A stretch of DNA of 64,000 nucleotides from Euclidia mi (taxonomy: Eukaryota > Arthropoda > Insecta > Lepidoptera > Erebidae). The stretch's first letter is position 1; each line of letters begins with the position of its first letter. The notes beneath the pieces are model-generated. The model was not told the origin of the DNA. It did not search any database and worked only from the letters and a program-made list of their open reading frames with translations. Shown here in pieces: positions 10,735 through 20,943 of this stretch. The position numbers and the translations under genes were made by a program. The DNA lies in assembly GCA_944739405.2 (NCBI GenBank), contig OX123182.2, positions 105,503,279 through 105,567,278 on the forward strand, given 5' to 3'.

Positions 10735-11370
10735 ATTTGCAGCGCACGCACTTATACACGTTCACTGAATTAATAATTATGACGCTAAAATAATACGCAC
10801 TTGGCAAGACAGAACTTAAACAAAAAACTTAAAGTTTTTACACAAAGTTGTTGAAGGTAAAAATGGCGGGATGGCGTCCTGTCGTGGCGTTCGACGGCAA
10901 GATGGAAGATGGTGGCGCCACGCTCGCAATTACACGCAATCGGCAATGGTAGTGTGGCCAATGGCGTTGAGGCGCGGCCGCTACAACAAAAAATTTTGAC
11001 CAATACCGTGACTTCACTGCACACTGACACTAGTAGTGGGCATAGAGAATCTCTATGGTAGTGGGACACACAGCGCCGTGCAGCGGCGAGTAGCAGAAAG
11101 ATCTCTTTCTTTCTGGAAACGCCGATTTTCTCCAATCTTCCTTTTGGCGGTTAAAATTGGAAGTTCCGCTGTTTTTCTTTTGTAGGTAATGGAAGTAATA
11201 TATGATGAGTATTGAATACACCGTTGACGGCTTCAGCTGTCGACGAGTTTGATCGGTAATCACTCACACGACGGCAACAGACGTGGAGATTGTAACCGTT
11301 TCGGGCGTCGTAAAAACTGTCCTGAACAACGATCTTGCACTTTATTTGTTTACACTCGCGGTACCTCACC
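10735..11370 (-). other. BEL 5' leader
   Basis: This untranslated leader lies between the primer site and the gag Met. It is GC-rich in part (10860-11000) and contains several short upstream open frames, none resembling a known domain. Confidence 0.7.
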
Positions 11371-11383
11371 ATTCGAAGGACCA
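11371..11383 (-). promoter_or_regulatory. BEL primer-binding site
   Basis: On the element's strand TGGTCCTTCGAAT follows the 5' LTR with no gap. TGG pairs with a tRNA CCA end, as expected for first-strand priming. The cognate tRNA cannot be named from the sequence alone. Confidence 0.65.
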
Positions 11384-11580
11384 TGAAAAGAAGTTTAATT
11401 GTTTTTGGGGCTGGTTTAAATTAAACGAGGTCCGTGAGGTAAAAATGCGTGTATTTGCTTGTACCACAGTTAGGGAAGAAGTGCGGGCGGGGCCGCATAG
11501 CGTTACCAACACATAAAATATAAATCTTACACACTAATATACATGTGTACCAACACAGAAAAAATGTTGGGTTGCCAACA
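11384..11580 (-). repeat. BEL 5' LTR
   Basis: 197 bp, with no difference seen from 4968-5164. It would hold the promoter; no clear TATA box or AATAAA signal stands out. Confidence 0.93.
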
Positions 11581-12052
11581 CCTGGCAGTTACCACAAGGA
11601 ACTTATTAGATGCCATAAAAATATTTTTGAATTAAGAACCGTCCATGTAGAGAGAAAGCAATGGAATCTTAAGAAATTTATATATATTGAAAAATAAGTT
11701 ATGTCCACACCTATCTTCCTTCAAACTTACCCAATTTAAATGAGCATACCATCAAATGAAAGAGCTCTTTTCAGCGCGTGTTTAGGCCTATAACGAAACG
11801 CCTACCTCAATGAGAACCAGATATATAGAAGCAGAAAGTCATTGACTACGGCTACGAAAACGTAAAAAATGTATGGGAGAAAACTGTTTTTGCATATAAC
11901 TTCATGAATGTGCAAGTTAGGTAATTTCTAATGCTTGATGACAAATCCATGCAGCGAGAACTTTCATTTAAAAAAAAATCATGCGAATCGGTTGCGTAGA
12001 ACGGGCTGGCCGACTCGTATTATAAAACACAAATTCTTTTAATATATAGATT
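11581..12052 (-). repeat. Right arm of the inverted repeat, outer segment
   Basis: It begins with the second CCTGG duplication (11581-11585) and is the reverse complement of about 1697-2170. It ends near 12052, where similarity to the left side is lost next to the LINE tail. Confidence 0.87.
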
Positions 12053-13892
12053 ATAAAATAAGCAATATATGTTAATATAAAATAAAGGATTACAAACGAA
12101 AAAGACCCCTTTTTCTTTAATTTATGCTCCTCCAGCTTTCCATACGGTAATGTTATGGATTTCATTTGGCAATAAAAATACCATAACTATGACTGGTGAA
12201 CTTTTACTTATATACCTATAGGTTTTTACGGAACCCTCGGTGCGCGATTCCGACTCGCACTTAACCGGTTTTATTTTAATAAAATCATGCACCGCACAAA
12301 GAGGAGAATCCCCAAAGTATATCCAAAGAAAGCACCACTATGTATTGGCGTTGCATTTTACATCAGGTACCAATTGGTACCGTTGTTGCTTATTGCACGT
12401 TTTCTTATAGGACTGTGCCTCACACCGTTGCATTATTTTATGCACTTTGTAGATATCTTAAATATTTGAGTTTGTTAAGATTGTCACACTATCACGCAAA
12501 AAGATATTAGAGCTTACATTTCACTACAGTCCGTGTGATGACGGAATAAGAATACGGAATGTCACCACCCTATATCATCCCATGGGTGTCATAAGAGCCG
12601 ATAGAGGGAACATATTATGCAGAGAACAGTACTGTAAGAGAAGGAAAACTTGATATAAACCCTATACCAACCCGTTTGGCCAGCGTGGTATAGTAGGCCA
12701 ATTCCTTCTTTCAAAGTAGAGGCCGAGTCCAGCAGTGAACTGTAAAGTCTGATGATGAATGATTTCACTGCGAGTAAGTCAAACAGTTCGCCATCGTCAT
12801 GATCATCCTGCCGTAATGCACTGCTGGATATAGGCCTCTCCTACGGAACGCCACTGAGCTCAATTTTCGGCTCCGTCGTCAATCGAATAGTTCGGCTATA
12901 CAAAATCGCTCTGTATGTAAGTAGTACTCTGTATAAACTTTCATAGAAGTGTTGCTACAGACACTGAAAGATTTGAGTCATCTTAAGCTTCTACAATATT
13001 CTATATGTTCAAGTATTCGATAAGTATAAGTATTCGCGAATGTAGACGGTGAAATGAAACATGTTCAAATTATAAACCACGAAAACTTGTAACATAAAAT
13101 GTTTACAAAATCTGAAGTATTTCGTACCTTTAGTTATATTTATGTAACGGATCTATATCGCGTGATTATTTTAAAATATACATAAATAAATTATCGCATA
13201 TTTCCCTCGACATTTCGGTGTGTGTTACACTAGCCGTGGTCACGAGATGATAAAGTTAAAAGTATTTATGTTGCGTACCCAGGTGTAAGGGCAAAAGAAT
13301 GGAAAAATTAAAAGCTGCCTTTTCTATTTTGTAACATACATGACTTATTTTATGACTGTGATGTCTTCTTGTGAAAAAGAATACTCTTGCACACAGTTCT
13401 TCAATTTTTCCTTCCTCTTTACTACATTAAATTAATATCAAATTATGTACTACACTTAAACCGTAAAGAAATCATTGAAAAAAATCAAATGGTATTGACG
13501 GGTAGGTGTTAAAATTTTTAATGACATACACACACATATAGTTGCTATGACTATATTTACCCGCACGCTTTTTAAGTTCAGACAAAATATATTTGGCCCC
13601 AAATCGCCCCAAAAGCTCTTCGGTGTGAGAGGCGGCCGCGTGTTGTCTAGCCAGCGGCTATCTGCTTCGTGTAACTTATAAATAAATAAAAGATTGGATT
13701 ACCCAGCGGTGTGCACCCTAAAACACCTCACTATATCGACAAAACGACCAATAAAATCGATGTTTCTCTCACAAAAAGCTAGTTTTAAAACGGATGAATT
13801 TAATATGAAACATCCGAGCTGTGATTACAAAACATTGGGTATAAATATTTTTGTACGCGTTTTTATAGAATTTTGGTCGTCATATTTTTTTT
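12053..13892. other. Non-coding, lepidopteran repeat fragments
   Basis: No gene is seen. 12215-12270 holds TACGGAACCCTCGGTGCGCG-type sequence typical of lepidopteran interspersed repeats. 12590-12770 resembles a LINE/SINE 3' tail (CCAGCGTGGTATAGTAGGCC, then CAGCAGTGAACTG and GATGATGAATGAT). 12815-12860 contains CACTGCTGGATATAGGCCTC, another common lepidopteran tail word. The remainder is AT-rich with no recognisable feature. Confidence 0.6.
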
Positions 13893-14116
13893 AAATTCCC
13901 AATGCGTCCGTAACTGTGTTCGTAAAATTTTTATCGTGAATTTATTTTTAAATAAGGACAGCCGACCGGTGGAAAAAGTTCGATAAATATTTATCTACGT
14001 GTTAACTGTCGCTTGACAATTCAAATAAAAATAGTGGTGAGGGCTGTTTGTCAGCAGTTACCGCCTGTAGTATGAAATGCAATCATTGGAAGTATTTTTT
14101 ACTCAGGTATAATATA
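13893..14116. repeat. Direct-repeat flank, copy 1
   Basis: 224 bp starting AATTCCCAATGCGTCCG, repeated almost exactly at 15719-15943 (for example AAGGACAGCC versus AATGACAGCC). In both places it lies directly beside the CTAG end of the same small Helitron. Its own nature is unknown. Confidence 0.85.
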
Positions 14117-14320
14117 CTAGAGGATGCCAGCAGCTACGCCTGCATTTTTTTTTAAATTTACCCGTTTTGGCCGATCCCGTGGGAATTTCGGGAAATCCCT
14201 TCTTAGTGCACCCCTACAGTCCCCAAGGAACATACATGCCAAATTTCAGCTTCCTTCGCCCAATAGTTTCGGCTGTAGCGTGTCTGTCAGTCAGTAACGC
14301 AAGGATTTTATATATTAAGA
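14117..14320 (-). mobile_element. Small non-autonomous Helitron, copy 1
   Basis: Read on the minus strand it begins TCTTAATATATAAAATCC (5' TC) and ends with a GCAG…CTGC hairpin followed by CTAG and a host T. The boundaries fit Helitron insertion between A and T. About 204 bp, no coding capacity. Other copies lie at 15944-16150 and 34941-35148. Confidence 0.8.
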
Positions 14321-14321
14321 T

Positions 14322-15717
14322 GATAAAGTTTGTGATCATGACCACATTACAGGCGAGTATAGAGGTGCAGCACATTCGCATTGTAATTTAATGTATAGAG
14401 TGTGTTCATTTATACCTATTATATTCCATAATTTGGCTGGGTATGACTCTCATAATATATTCATAACAGAATTATCGAAATATGATGGTGAAATAAAAAT
14501 AATTGCAGAAACTAAAGAAAAATATTTAACCATAACTAAAATAATAAATACAGGAAAAGGAAACAAACCAATTCAAATTAAATTTATAGATTCATTTCAA
14601 TTTCTAAATTCAAGTCTTGATAATCTGAGTAAAAGTTTAACAGAAAGTGATTTTATTCATCTATCATCGTATTTCCCAGATAAAAAGCAATTCAATTTAT
14701 TACAAAAGAAAGGTATTTATCCTTATGAATATATTTGTTCATGGCAGAAATACGAAGAAAAACAACTTCCTGCAAAGGATGATTTTTATAACACTTTACA
14801 GTTGAAACATATATCTGATGATGATTATCAACTTGCTCAAACAGTGTGGAAATACTTTAACATAAATTCTCTTGGTGAATATACTGACTTATATTTAAAG
14901 TGTGATGTTCTATTATTATGTGATGTATTTGAAAATTTCAGAAAAAAATGTTTGTTGCATTATAAACTCGATCCTGAGTATTACGTAACATCACCTGGAT
15001 TGAGTTGGTATGCTATGCTTCTTTACACTGGTGTTCGCTTAGAATTAATTCATGATTTAGAAATGTATAATATGTTGGAAAAAGGTATCCGTGGAGGGTT
15101 GGCTCAATGCTCTCACCGATACGCCAAAGCTAATAACATTTATTTACCTCATTTCGATAATTCCAAACCATCCTCATATTTAATGTATTTAGACTGTTAT
15201 AATCTATATGAATATGCAATAACACGAAAATTACCAATTTCAGAATTTAAATTCATGTCACATTACGAAATAAATAATTTCAATTTATCTGATATTTCAG
15301 ATAACGCTGATTATGGCTATATTTTAGAAGTAGATATAGAGTATCCAGATCATTTACATAATTCACATAGTGATTTGCCTTTTGCTCCTGAGAAATTCAT
15401 ACCTATTGGAGGGAAAACACAAAAAAATAAATTTGTATGATAAATATAACTACATCATTCATTATGTTCATTTAAAAGAATGTCTTAAAAATGGTCTAAT
15501 TTTAAGAAAAAATCATAGAATACTTTGTTTTAGACAAGAAAGTTTTTTGAAAAAGTATATAGATTTGAATACTACGCTACGACAGGCTGCTTCAACATTC
15601 TTTGAAAGAGACTTCTTTAAACTTTTAAATAACTCAATATTTGGTAAAACAATTGAATATAAACGTAAACATGTCGATGTTAAATTGATAACCAATATTT
15701 TTAAAATTGATAATTTT
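14322..15717 (+). pseudogene. Protein-primed type B DNA polymerase fragment (Polinton/Maverick or virus-like)
   Basis: The frame reads VCDHDHITGEYRGAAH and HCN just before the Met at 14391, then FHNLAGYDSH (exonuclease motif), YTDLYLKCDVLLLCDVFE (third exonuclease motif), GIRGGLAQCSHRYAKANN, YLDCYNLYEYA (palm motif A, usually DxxNLYxxA) and, after a frameshift near 15420, HYVHLKECLKNGLIL, DFFKLLNNSIFGKT (motif B) and VDVKLITN. These are hallmarks of the DNA_pol_B_2 family of Polintons, adinto-like viruses and related linear DNA elements. Motif C (DTD) is missing because the frame is cut at 15717 by the repeat. The left edge coincides exactly with a Helitron terminus. It is a non-functional remnant, and its source element cannot be narrowed down. 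Confidence 0.85.
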
Positions 15718-15718
15718 T

Positions 15719-15943
15719 AAAATTCCCAATGCGTCCGTAACTGTGTTCGTAAAATTTTTATCGTGAATTTATTTTTAAATAATGACAGCCGACCGGTGGA
15801 AAAAGTTCGATAAATATTTATCTACGTGTTAACTGTCGCTTGACAATTCAAATAAAAATAGTGGTGAGGGCTGTTTGTCAGCAGTTACCGCCTGTAGTAT
15901 GAAATGCAATCATTGGAAGTATTTTTTACTCAGGTATAATATA
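15719..15943. repeat. Direct-repeat flank, copy 2
   Basis: Near-identical to 13893-14116. It begins directly where the polymerase fragment is broken off. Confidence 0.85.
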
Positions 15944-16150
15944 CTAGAGGATGCCAGCAGCTACGCCTGCATTTTTTTTAAATTTACCCGTTTTGGCCGA
16001 TCCCGTGGGAATTTCGGGAAATCCCTTCTTAGTGCACCCCGACAGTCCCCAAGGAATATACATGCCAAATTTCAGCTTCCTTCGCCCAATAGTTTCGGCT
16101 GTAGCGTGTCTGTCAATCAGTCAGTAACGCAAGGATTTTATATATTAAGA
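15944..16150 (-). mobile_element. Small non-autonomous Helitron, copy 2
   Basis: About 98% identical to copy 1 by eye, with one extra TCAG unit in the CTGTCAGTCAG stretch. The 5' end (TC on the minus strand) is at 16150 and the CTAG end is at 15944-15947. Confidence 0.8.
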
Positions 16151-17194
16151 TAATTTACAAAAAAAATTACAGAAGAAACAGATATTTGGATCTTCCAATC
16201 GATTTGTTGTATAACGAGTGTTGATATTTCAACACTCAGGGTTTATTACATATTTTAATAAATTCTGTATGGCAAGAGATTTCCGCTTGCTGTTGAAACA
16301 TAGCTATGTGTACATTCATCTGAAGATAATCTTGAGCTATGTTCTTACCATTAGACCTTTTAACTATGTGCTCTCTTCTGCCAGTGCAATGACATGTTGA
16401 GGATCTCACAACTTTTTACGATAGGAGAACTGGCTTGGTTTTTTTGACAAGTATAATTTTTATGGGATTATTTATTTACGACTTATTTACCATTTTATTT
16501 TTTAAAAATATCATTCGAATTTGATGTCCTAAAAACCTTACAGACCTTCTCACAAAACTAAGGCTAAATGTACCACCCGACTAAGGCCGGTACCAATGGA
16601 GACGGGACATTAGACCGGAAACCGGTGATCCAGATCGTCAGAAAGGGAAAAACAAACGACGTTAAAAATGCCATCTATTAAATACTAAAAACTAAAACCG
16701 CATTAAGTAATTTTAAGATTTAAGGATACATAGGGACAGATAGACAGAAGACAGACTTTGTTTATACGATGTAGTGAAGTTCGTTATTTATTTTAATTCG
16801 ACATTAGTTGCGACGAATTTCGAGACAGATGTTTTAAAATCTTGGAATAATCTACATACTTGTAATAAATTGTAAACAAATAAAACCAGAACTAAACTTC
16901 GAACTAGAATATTCTGTCGATTTTATCCTGTTTTCCTTTTATCGTGTTGATCAACATACATAATTATATTACAAACCTGGGTTTTAGGCCAGAATTCGTA
17001 AAATTCCTCTGGGAATCAGGAAAGTGTTCTAATAATAAGCTGCGATGCAACTGTTTGATCGAATTAGTTGGTAGTTTGACTGTTAACTTTGTATTTGTTC
17101 GAAGGTTGAACCAACATCTAATATACGGATAGGGCGAGCTAAATATTAATTACATGTATACGGTATTATGAACCTCATTGTCGGGCAAGCTAAA
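16151..17194. other. Non-coding
   Basis: No gene or structured repeat is recognised. It is AT-rich, with a short inverted repeat at about 16200-16230 (GTGTTGATATTTCAACAC). Confidence 0.5.
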
Positions 17195-17996
17195 TCTACA
17201 CTAATATTATAAAGAGGAAAAATTTGTATTTTTGTTTGTTTGTTTGTAATGGATAAACTCAAAAACTACTGGACCGATTTTAAAAATTCTTTCACTATTA
17301 GAAAGTTACATTATCTGCGAGTAACATAGGCTATATTTTATTTTAGAAAAAAATAGGGGTTCGTAAAATATTTGGGATTTTCGGACCCAAGGTGTAAAAA
17401 ATCATCCAAAAAAGTTCCCTAATTGGCGTACGCCGCCTAAACTGTAAAAGATAGAACTATAAAATGTTCTAATTAATTAAATACCTTAAAAATATCTACA
17501 AAAAAGTCCGCGACACACTATACCTATCTATTTGGAGTTAAGCACAAGAACCATTCTTTTATTTAAAAATCTTGAATTTTGTAGGACATCATTTAAACGC
17601 ATTTATTTTACATTTCATTAAAATTTGACGTTTGGTTTGAAAGTTATGGCGAAATCAATCTATACATATAAATAAAATTGGAGTGTCTGTTTGTAATATT
17701 AAAATAACCGCGTTTTACTAAATGCATATGGATTTATACACGGTACATATACCGAAATGACATTTTTACAATTTTTGTCTATCTGTCTGTCTGTCGGTCT
17801 GTCTGTTTGTTCTCGCTAATCTCTGGAACGGCTGGACCGATTTTGACCGGACGTTCACTGGCGGATAGCTGATGTTGGTACATCAGCTATCCGCCAGTGA
17901 ACGTCCGGTCAAAATCGGTCCAGCACTCCTTGGTAGGAGTAACGGTACGCGAAGTAGTTGCCTCAGGACGCGGATGAAACCGCGGGAAACACCTAG
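17195..17996 (+). mobile_element. Composite non-autonomous Helitron
   Basis: It starts TCTACACTAATATTATAAAG after a host A and ends GAAACCGCGGGAAACACCTAG followed by a host T (17997), the canonical Helitron layout (5' TC, GC-rich 3' hairpin, CTAG, insertion between A and T). A second Helitron-type 5' end, TCTATACATATAAATAAAAT, also preceded by A, lies inside at 17659. The 3' part contains a TCTG microsatellite (about 17780-17812) and a perfect hairpin at 17831-17924. No proteins encoded. Confidence 0.75.
17831..17924. repeat. Perfect 45-bp hairpin, 4-nt loop
   Basis: The arm 17831-17875 and its exact reverse complement 17880-17924 are separated by TGGT. The arms begin GCTGGACCGATTTTGACCGG. 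Normal family members carry this text once, so the second arm is an inverted duplication. Confidence 0.95.
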
Positions 17997-18658
17997 TATT
18001 AATGATATGTTTACAGTACTTAAAATCCACCCTGTTGAATTGAGTGTATCATAAACTATTTTAAACTTTATATTCATTTTTCAATAAATAAATAAAAATA
18101 CCTATTCGGCTTGTGGTCGCCGGCAGGTTCGCGGCAAACTATGGTTACAGTAATTTGCGTCGCTTCACCGCAACGTAACGTAAACGAACATTGCGGTGAT
18201 TTTAATTGATTGGTGGCAAAGCGTGAATCCGACATATTCTCTCTACACGCCACAGGTGGCGAAGGAAGAGCCCGACAACAAACAGGAAACAAAAGTCGTG
18301 GTCATATAAACAGAGGGTTCATAAGCCCCTACTTTGACAGATGTATGTCGTTGGAGAAAACAGAAGTATATATTATATCTTAGTTGAAACGTCAAATAAA
18401 CTTGTTTATCGTACATGATAAAATATTATCATGTATCAAACAAGAATACTAAACAACAAACAGCGAAATAAAATTAACAAAATGTTTTAGTTCGCAGTTA
18501 GTTACTCCTTATAACTGTTTACAAAACAAACCGTGTCTCTAGAAACTCGTTAGAAAACCAAAACCTTTTTATAATTCAAATTCTTTGCTGTTATACTTTT
18601 TAATTTCTCCCCGTGAACTTCACTGTGAGTTGCAAGTAGTATAGATACTACTGGTAGT
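17997..18658. other. Non-coding
   Basis: No gene is recognised. A GC-richer stretch at 18110-18300 has short chance frames. The right edge carries two small palindromes (TAGTATAGATACTA and ACTGGTAGTCTACCAGT) at the break of the hAT element. Confidence 0.5.
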
Positions 18659-19827
18659 CTACCAGTAATCGGCATTTGGAGCATGCTCTTTTATTAGGGT
18701 TTGTAATCCTCCATACACACCCGACATAACATTTGCTCCATCGTATCCCTGTCCTCTACATTTAGTCAAATCAATTCCATATTCTTTAGTCAAATTTAAA
18801 ATGACAGTTTTCAGACCTGCAGCACTGCAATCGGTTACTGCTATGAATCCTAAAAAGGACTCACAGATTTTTATTTCTTTCGGCACATTATCATCATTTT
18901 CTGTAACCGAGATATATCGAAAAACTACAGATAGTTGGTCAATTTTTGACAAGTCTTGTGTTGTATCCAGAATTATTGTCAGAAATGGAGCTTTTTTAAT
19001 TTCTGAGATAATACTGTTCCTAACGTTAGTACCAAGCAAACTAATAATTTCGTTTTGAATCGTAGGGCTTAAATAATTTATTTCACCTTTCGGTTTTAGA
19101 AAAAGTTCTTTTAAAGTTGCATCATAGTTAGATAGCAGACGTGAAATTGCCATAAAATTGCCAGAATCAGAATCATGCCCCCTCAAAGGTAGATTACAAG
19201 ATACTAAAGTAATTATAACATTAATTATACGATGCAGTACATCTCTCCAGAATGTAATTTTACTATCGATTTCACTTTTCAATAGAGTATCGATGGTATT
19301 TCCTTGCAACCAATTATTATAAGAGAGTGAGGCACTAATATGCTGCTGTGACTTTTCATGGTCAAGAATAGTTTGTGTGAAATTGCTTCTAACCGAAACA
19401 CCGTTAACCCAAGCAGAGGAGTACGATTTGTTTTGACGATCTGCTAATAACCAACAGAAGTGACAGTACGGTTTGTTTAAAACGTTAGAATAACATAACC
19501 ATGGTCTTATAATTTTTATGCCTGCCTGATTGAAATATGAATAATAATAAGCTGAAAAAGGTCGGTTATTTTCTGAAACTTTTGGAAATGGTCCTTGTGG
19601 TTTAAATGGACCCAATTTAAAAATTATTTTTCGTTCGCATTCAGTTAAATTGTCACCAAAATTTCCTCTATCTGATGAAATTATATTATAATCTGCATTA
19701 TCTGCAGATATATCAGAATCGTTGACTTGGGGTTCCTCGATTTCTGGATGGACATCCGATAAAGTATGTGCTTGGCTTTCTTCTATTTCCGGATGGATAT
19801 GTGACGAAGAACATGCTTCAGAAGAAT
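18659..19827 (-). pseudogene. hAT transposase exon 2, C-terminally truncated
   Basis: The frame is open from a clear splice acceptor (TTTATTTTTAG at 19828 on the minus strand) to the stop at 18659. It encodes an acidic linker, a TTF-type zinc finger (PWLCYSNVL…YCHFCWLL…HEKSQQHIS), a DUF4371-like region (FWRDVLHRIINVI…GNFMAISRLL) and the first strand of the RNase H-like fold with LTIILDTTQDLSK (first catalytic Asp) and YDGANVMSG. It breaks after HAPNA, where family members continue with the conserved Y-x-H-C-x-A-H segment, so the remaining catalytic residues and dimerisation domain are lost. No frameshifts are visible in the retained part, which argues for a fairly recent truncation. Confidence 0.85.
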
Positions 19828-20360
19828 CTAAAAATAAACGAGTAATTGCTAAAAAATAAATACGAATGCTTTGATACTAAACTAAAAAGAGTTATATATA
19901 AATAAATAACGTTACTAAGGGTCACAGTTAGAGAGTGTTCAGTTCAGACGCACACAGATTCTACGCGGATTGTGCTCGTACCTATTAGTAGATACAAAAT
20001 CACCTGCAGCCCGTCCGTGCATTACTATACACCTGCGTGCTATTTAAACGCAGCGCGTATTGTAGTGGCCATACAAAACGAGAACCCGAAAGCGAGTCTG
20101 CACATCTGAAGTTCTCAACACGCAATTAACGATACGATACAGACTGATAAACAAACAACAAAACAAATCGATCCTATAGATAAGTTAGAATTTTGTTTTT
20201 TTTAATCAAGGCACGGAACCCTAAAAACAGTATAATTGTGAAAATCGAGGGGGGAGACAACTTTTTGTGACGGACAGATGGACAGACCGAAATTAAAAGA
20301 TTTCCTTGTTTATCACTACGGGCCCCTAATAAATGGGTTGGGTAGTAGTGTAGTACTTAC

Positions 20361-20502
20361 CTTTCCAATCTAAATCACTCACAGTATCTTGTCTCTGAAA
20401 AAATGAAGAAATTTTGGGCACTTTTTTTATAACCTCGTCCCTTTTCTGTTTAATTTTTCTTTTCTCAGCGCCGCTGGGATAATCTCTTTTCCTTTCACTC
20501 AT
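20361..20502 (-). pseudogene. hAT transposase exon 1
   Basis: The ATG at 20502 opens MSERKRDYPSGAEKRKIKQ, followed by VPKISSFF, the characteristic N-terminus of ZMYM1-like hAT transposases. The exon ends AAAG at 20361 before a strong donor (GTAAGTA). Joining to exon 2 at 19827 keeps phase (G|AT), with a 533-bp intron between (19828-20360). The intron contains a TACGGAACCC-type repeat fragment near 20210. The exon is too short to stand out by open-frame length alone. Confidence 0.8.
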
Positions 20503-20879
20503 TTCTTTTACAAATCGTTACTAATACTGCTAAACCAGAAGAACAATATTGTTTGTGCTGAATTACAATGTAATGCACATTTATATAAAGCGCGTAAATA
20601 AACAGTGCACTGCACTCCGTGGTTTAACATCCAATGCAAAGTACAACAACGTACACGTACATCGCGATATCGATGAAGGATTCCCGGGGATTCCCCGCTG
20701 AGTTGAAGATGAAGTAAGTAAAACGGGGAAGTCCCGCAGCCCGCCATAACGATGTAGTGTTGCCAACTTTTGAACGCACGCTTAAGGCGGGAAAAAAAGG
20801 AATTGCTTTATAGAATTTTGTCATTTGTAAAATAAAATAAATTAGAAAGTTTTTATTCTTTTTCCTTACACACTTTGGG

Positions 20880-20943
20880 GGCCCCCGTGGCCCGGGGGCC
20901 CCGTATAATTGATACGGCAAATACGGCGGTAGCTACGCCCCTG
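20880..20943 (-). repeat. hAT terminal inverted repeat
   Basis: The minus strand starts CAGGGGCGTAGCTACCGCCG at 20943. A strong self-complementary stretch (GGGGCCCCCGGGCC…GGGGGCCCCC) follows inside, at 20878-20902. Confidence 0.7.

Larger units (their letters stand above)
4968..11580 (-). mobile_element. Complete BEL/Pao LTR retrotransposon
   Basis: The 6613-bp element lies on the minus strand. It has two 197-bp LTRs of TG…CA form that appear identical by eye, a 5-bp CCTGG target duplication, a primer-binding-like site directly after the 5' LTR, a gag-protease frame and a pol frame with reverse transcriptase, RNase H and integrase in BEL/Pao order. LTR identity indicates recent insertion. 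The only visible coding lesion is a one-base frame change in an A7 run at the gag/pol boundary (near 8865). No envelope gene is present. It inserted into one arm of the flanking inverted repeat. Confidence 0.95.
18659..20943 (-). mobile_element. hAT transposon (ZMYM1-like), one end missing
   Basis: On the minus strand the element begins CAGGGGCGTAGCTACCGCC (terminal inverted repeat, ending at 20943), typical of hAT ends. A two-exon transposase follows and is cut off after roughly its first half. The 3' end with the second terminal repeat is absent. The right flank reads CTGGTAGA and the left flank, exactly where coding sequence stops, CTGGTAGT: a 7/8 match to an 8-bp hAT duplication. Confidence 0.8.

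Noticed and set aside
10322..10768. 148-codon plus-strand frame
   Set aside because: Antisense of the BEL Gag N-terminus.
4968..11580. BEL element as an endogenous retrovirus with envelope
   Set aside because: No third frame exists between pol and the 3' LTR; 5165-5531 is non-coding.
17831..17924. Hairpin as a transcription terminator
   Set aside because: It lies inside a eukaryotic Helitron with no linked gene; arm length and perfection point to a recent inverted duplication.
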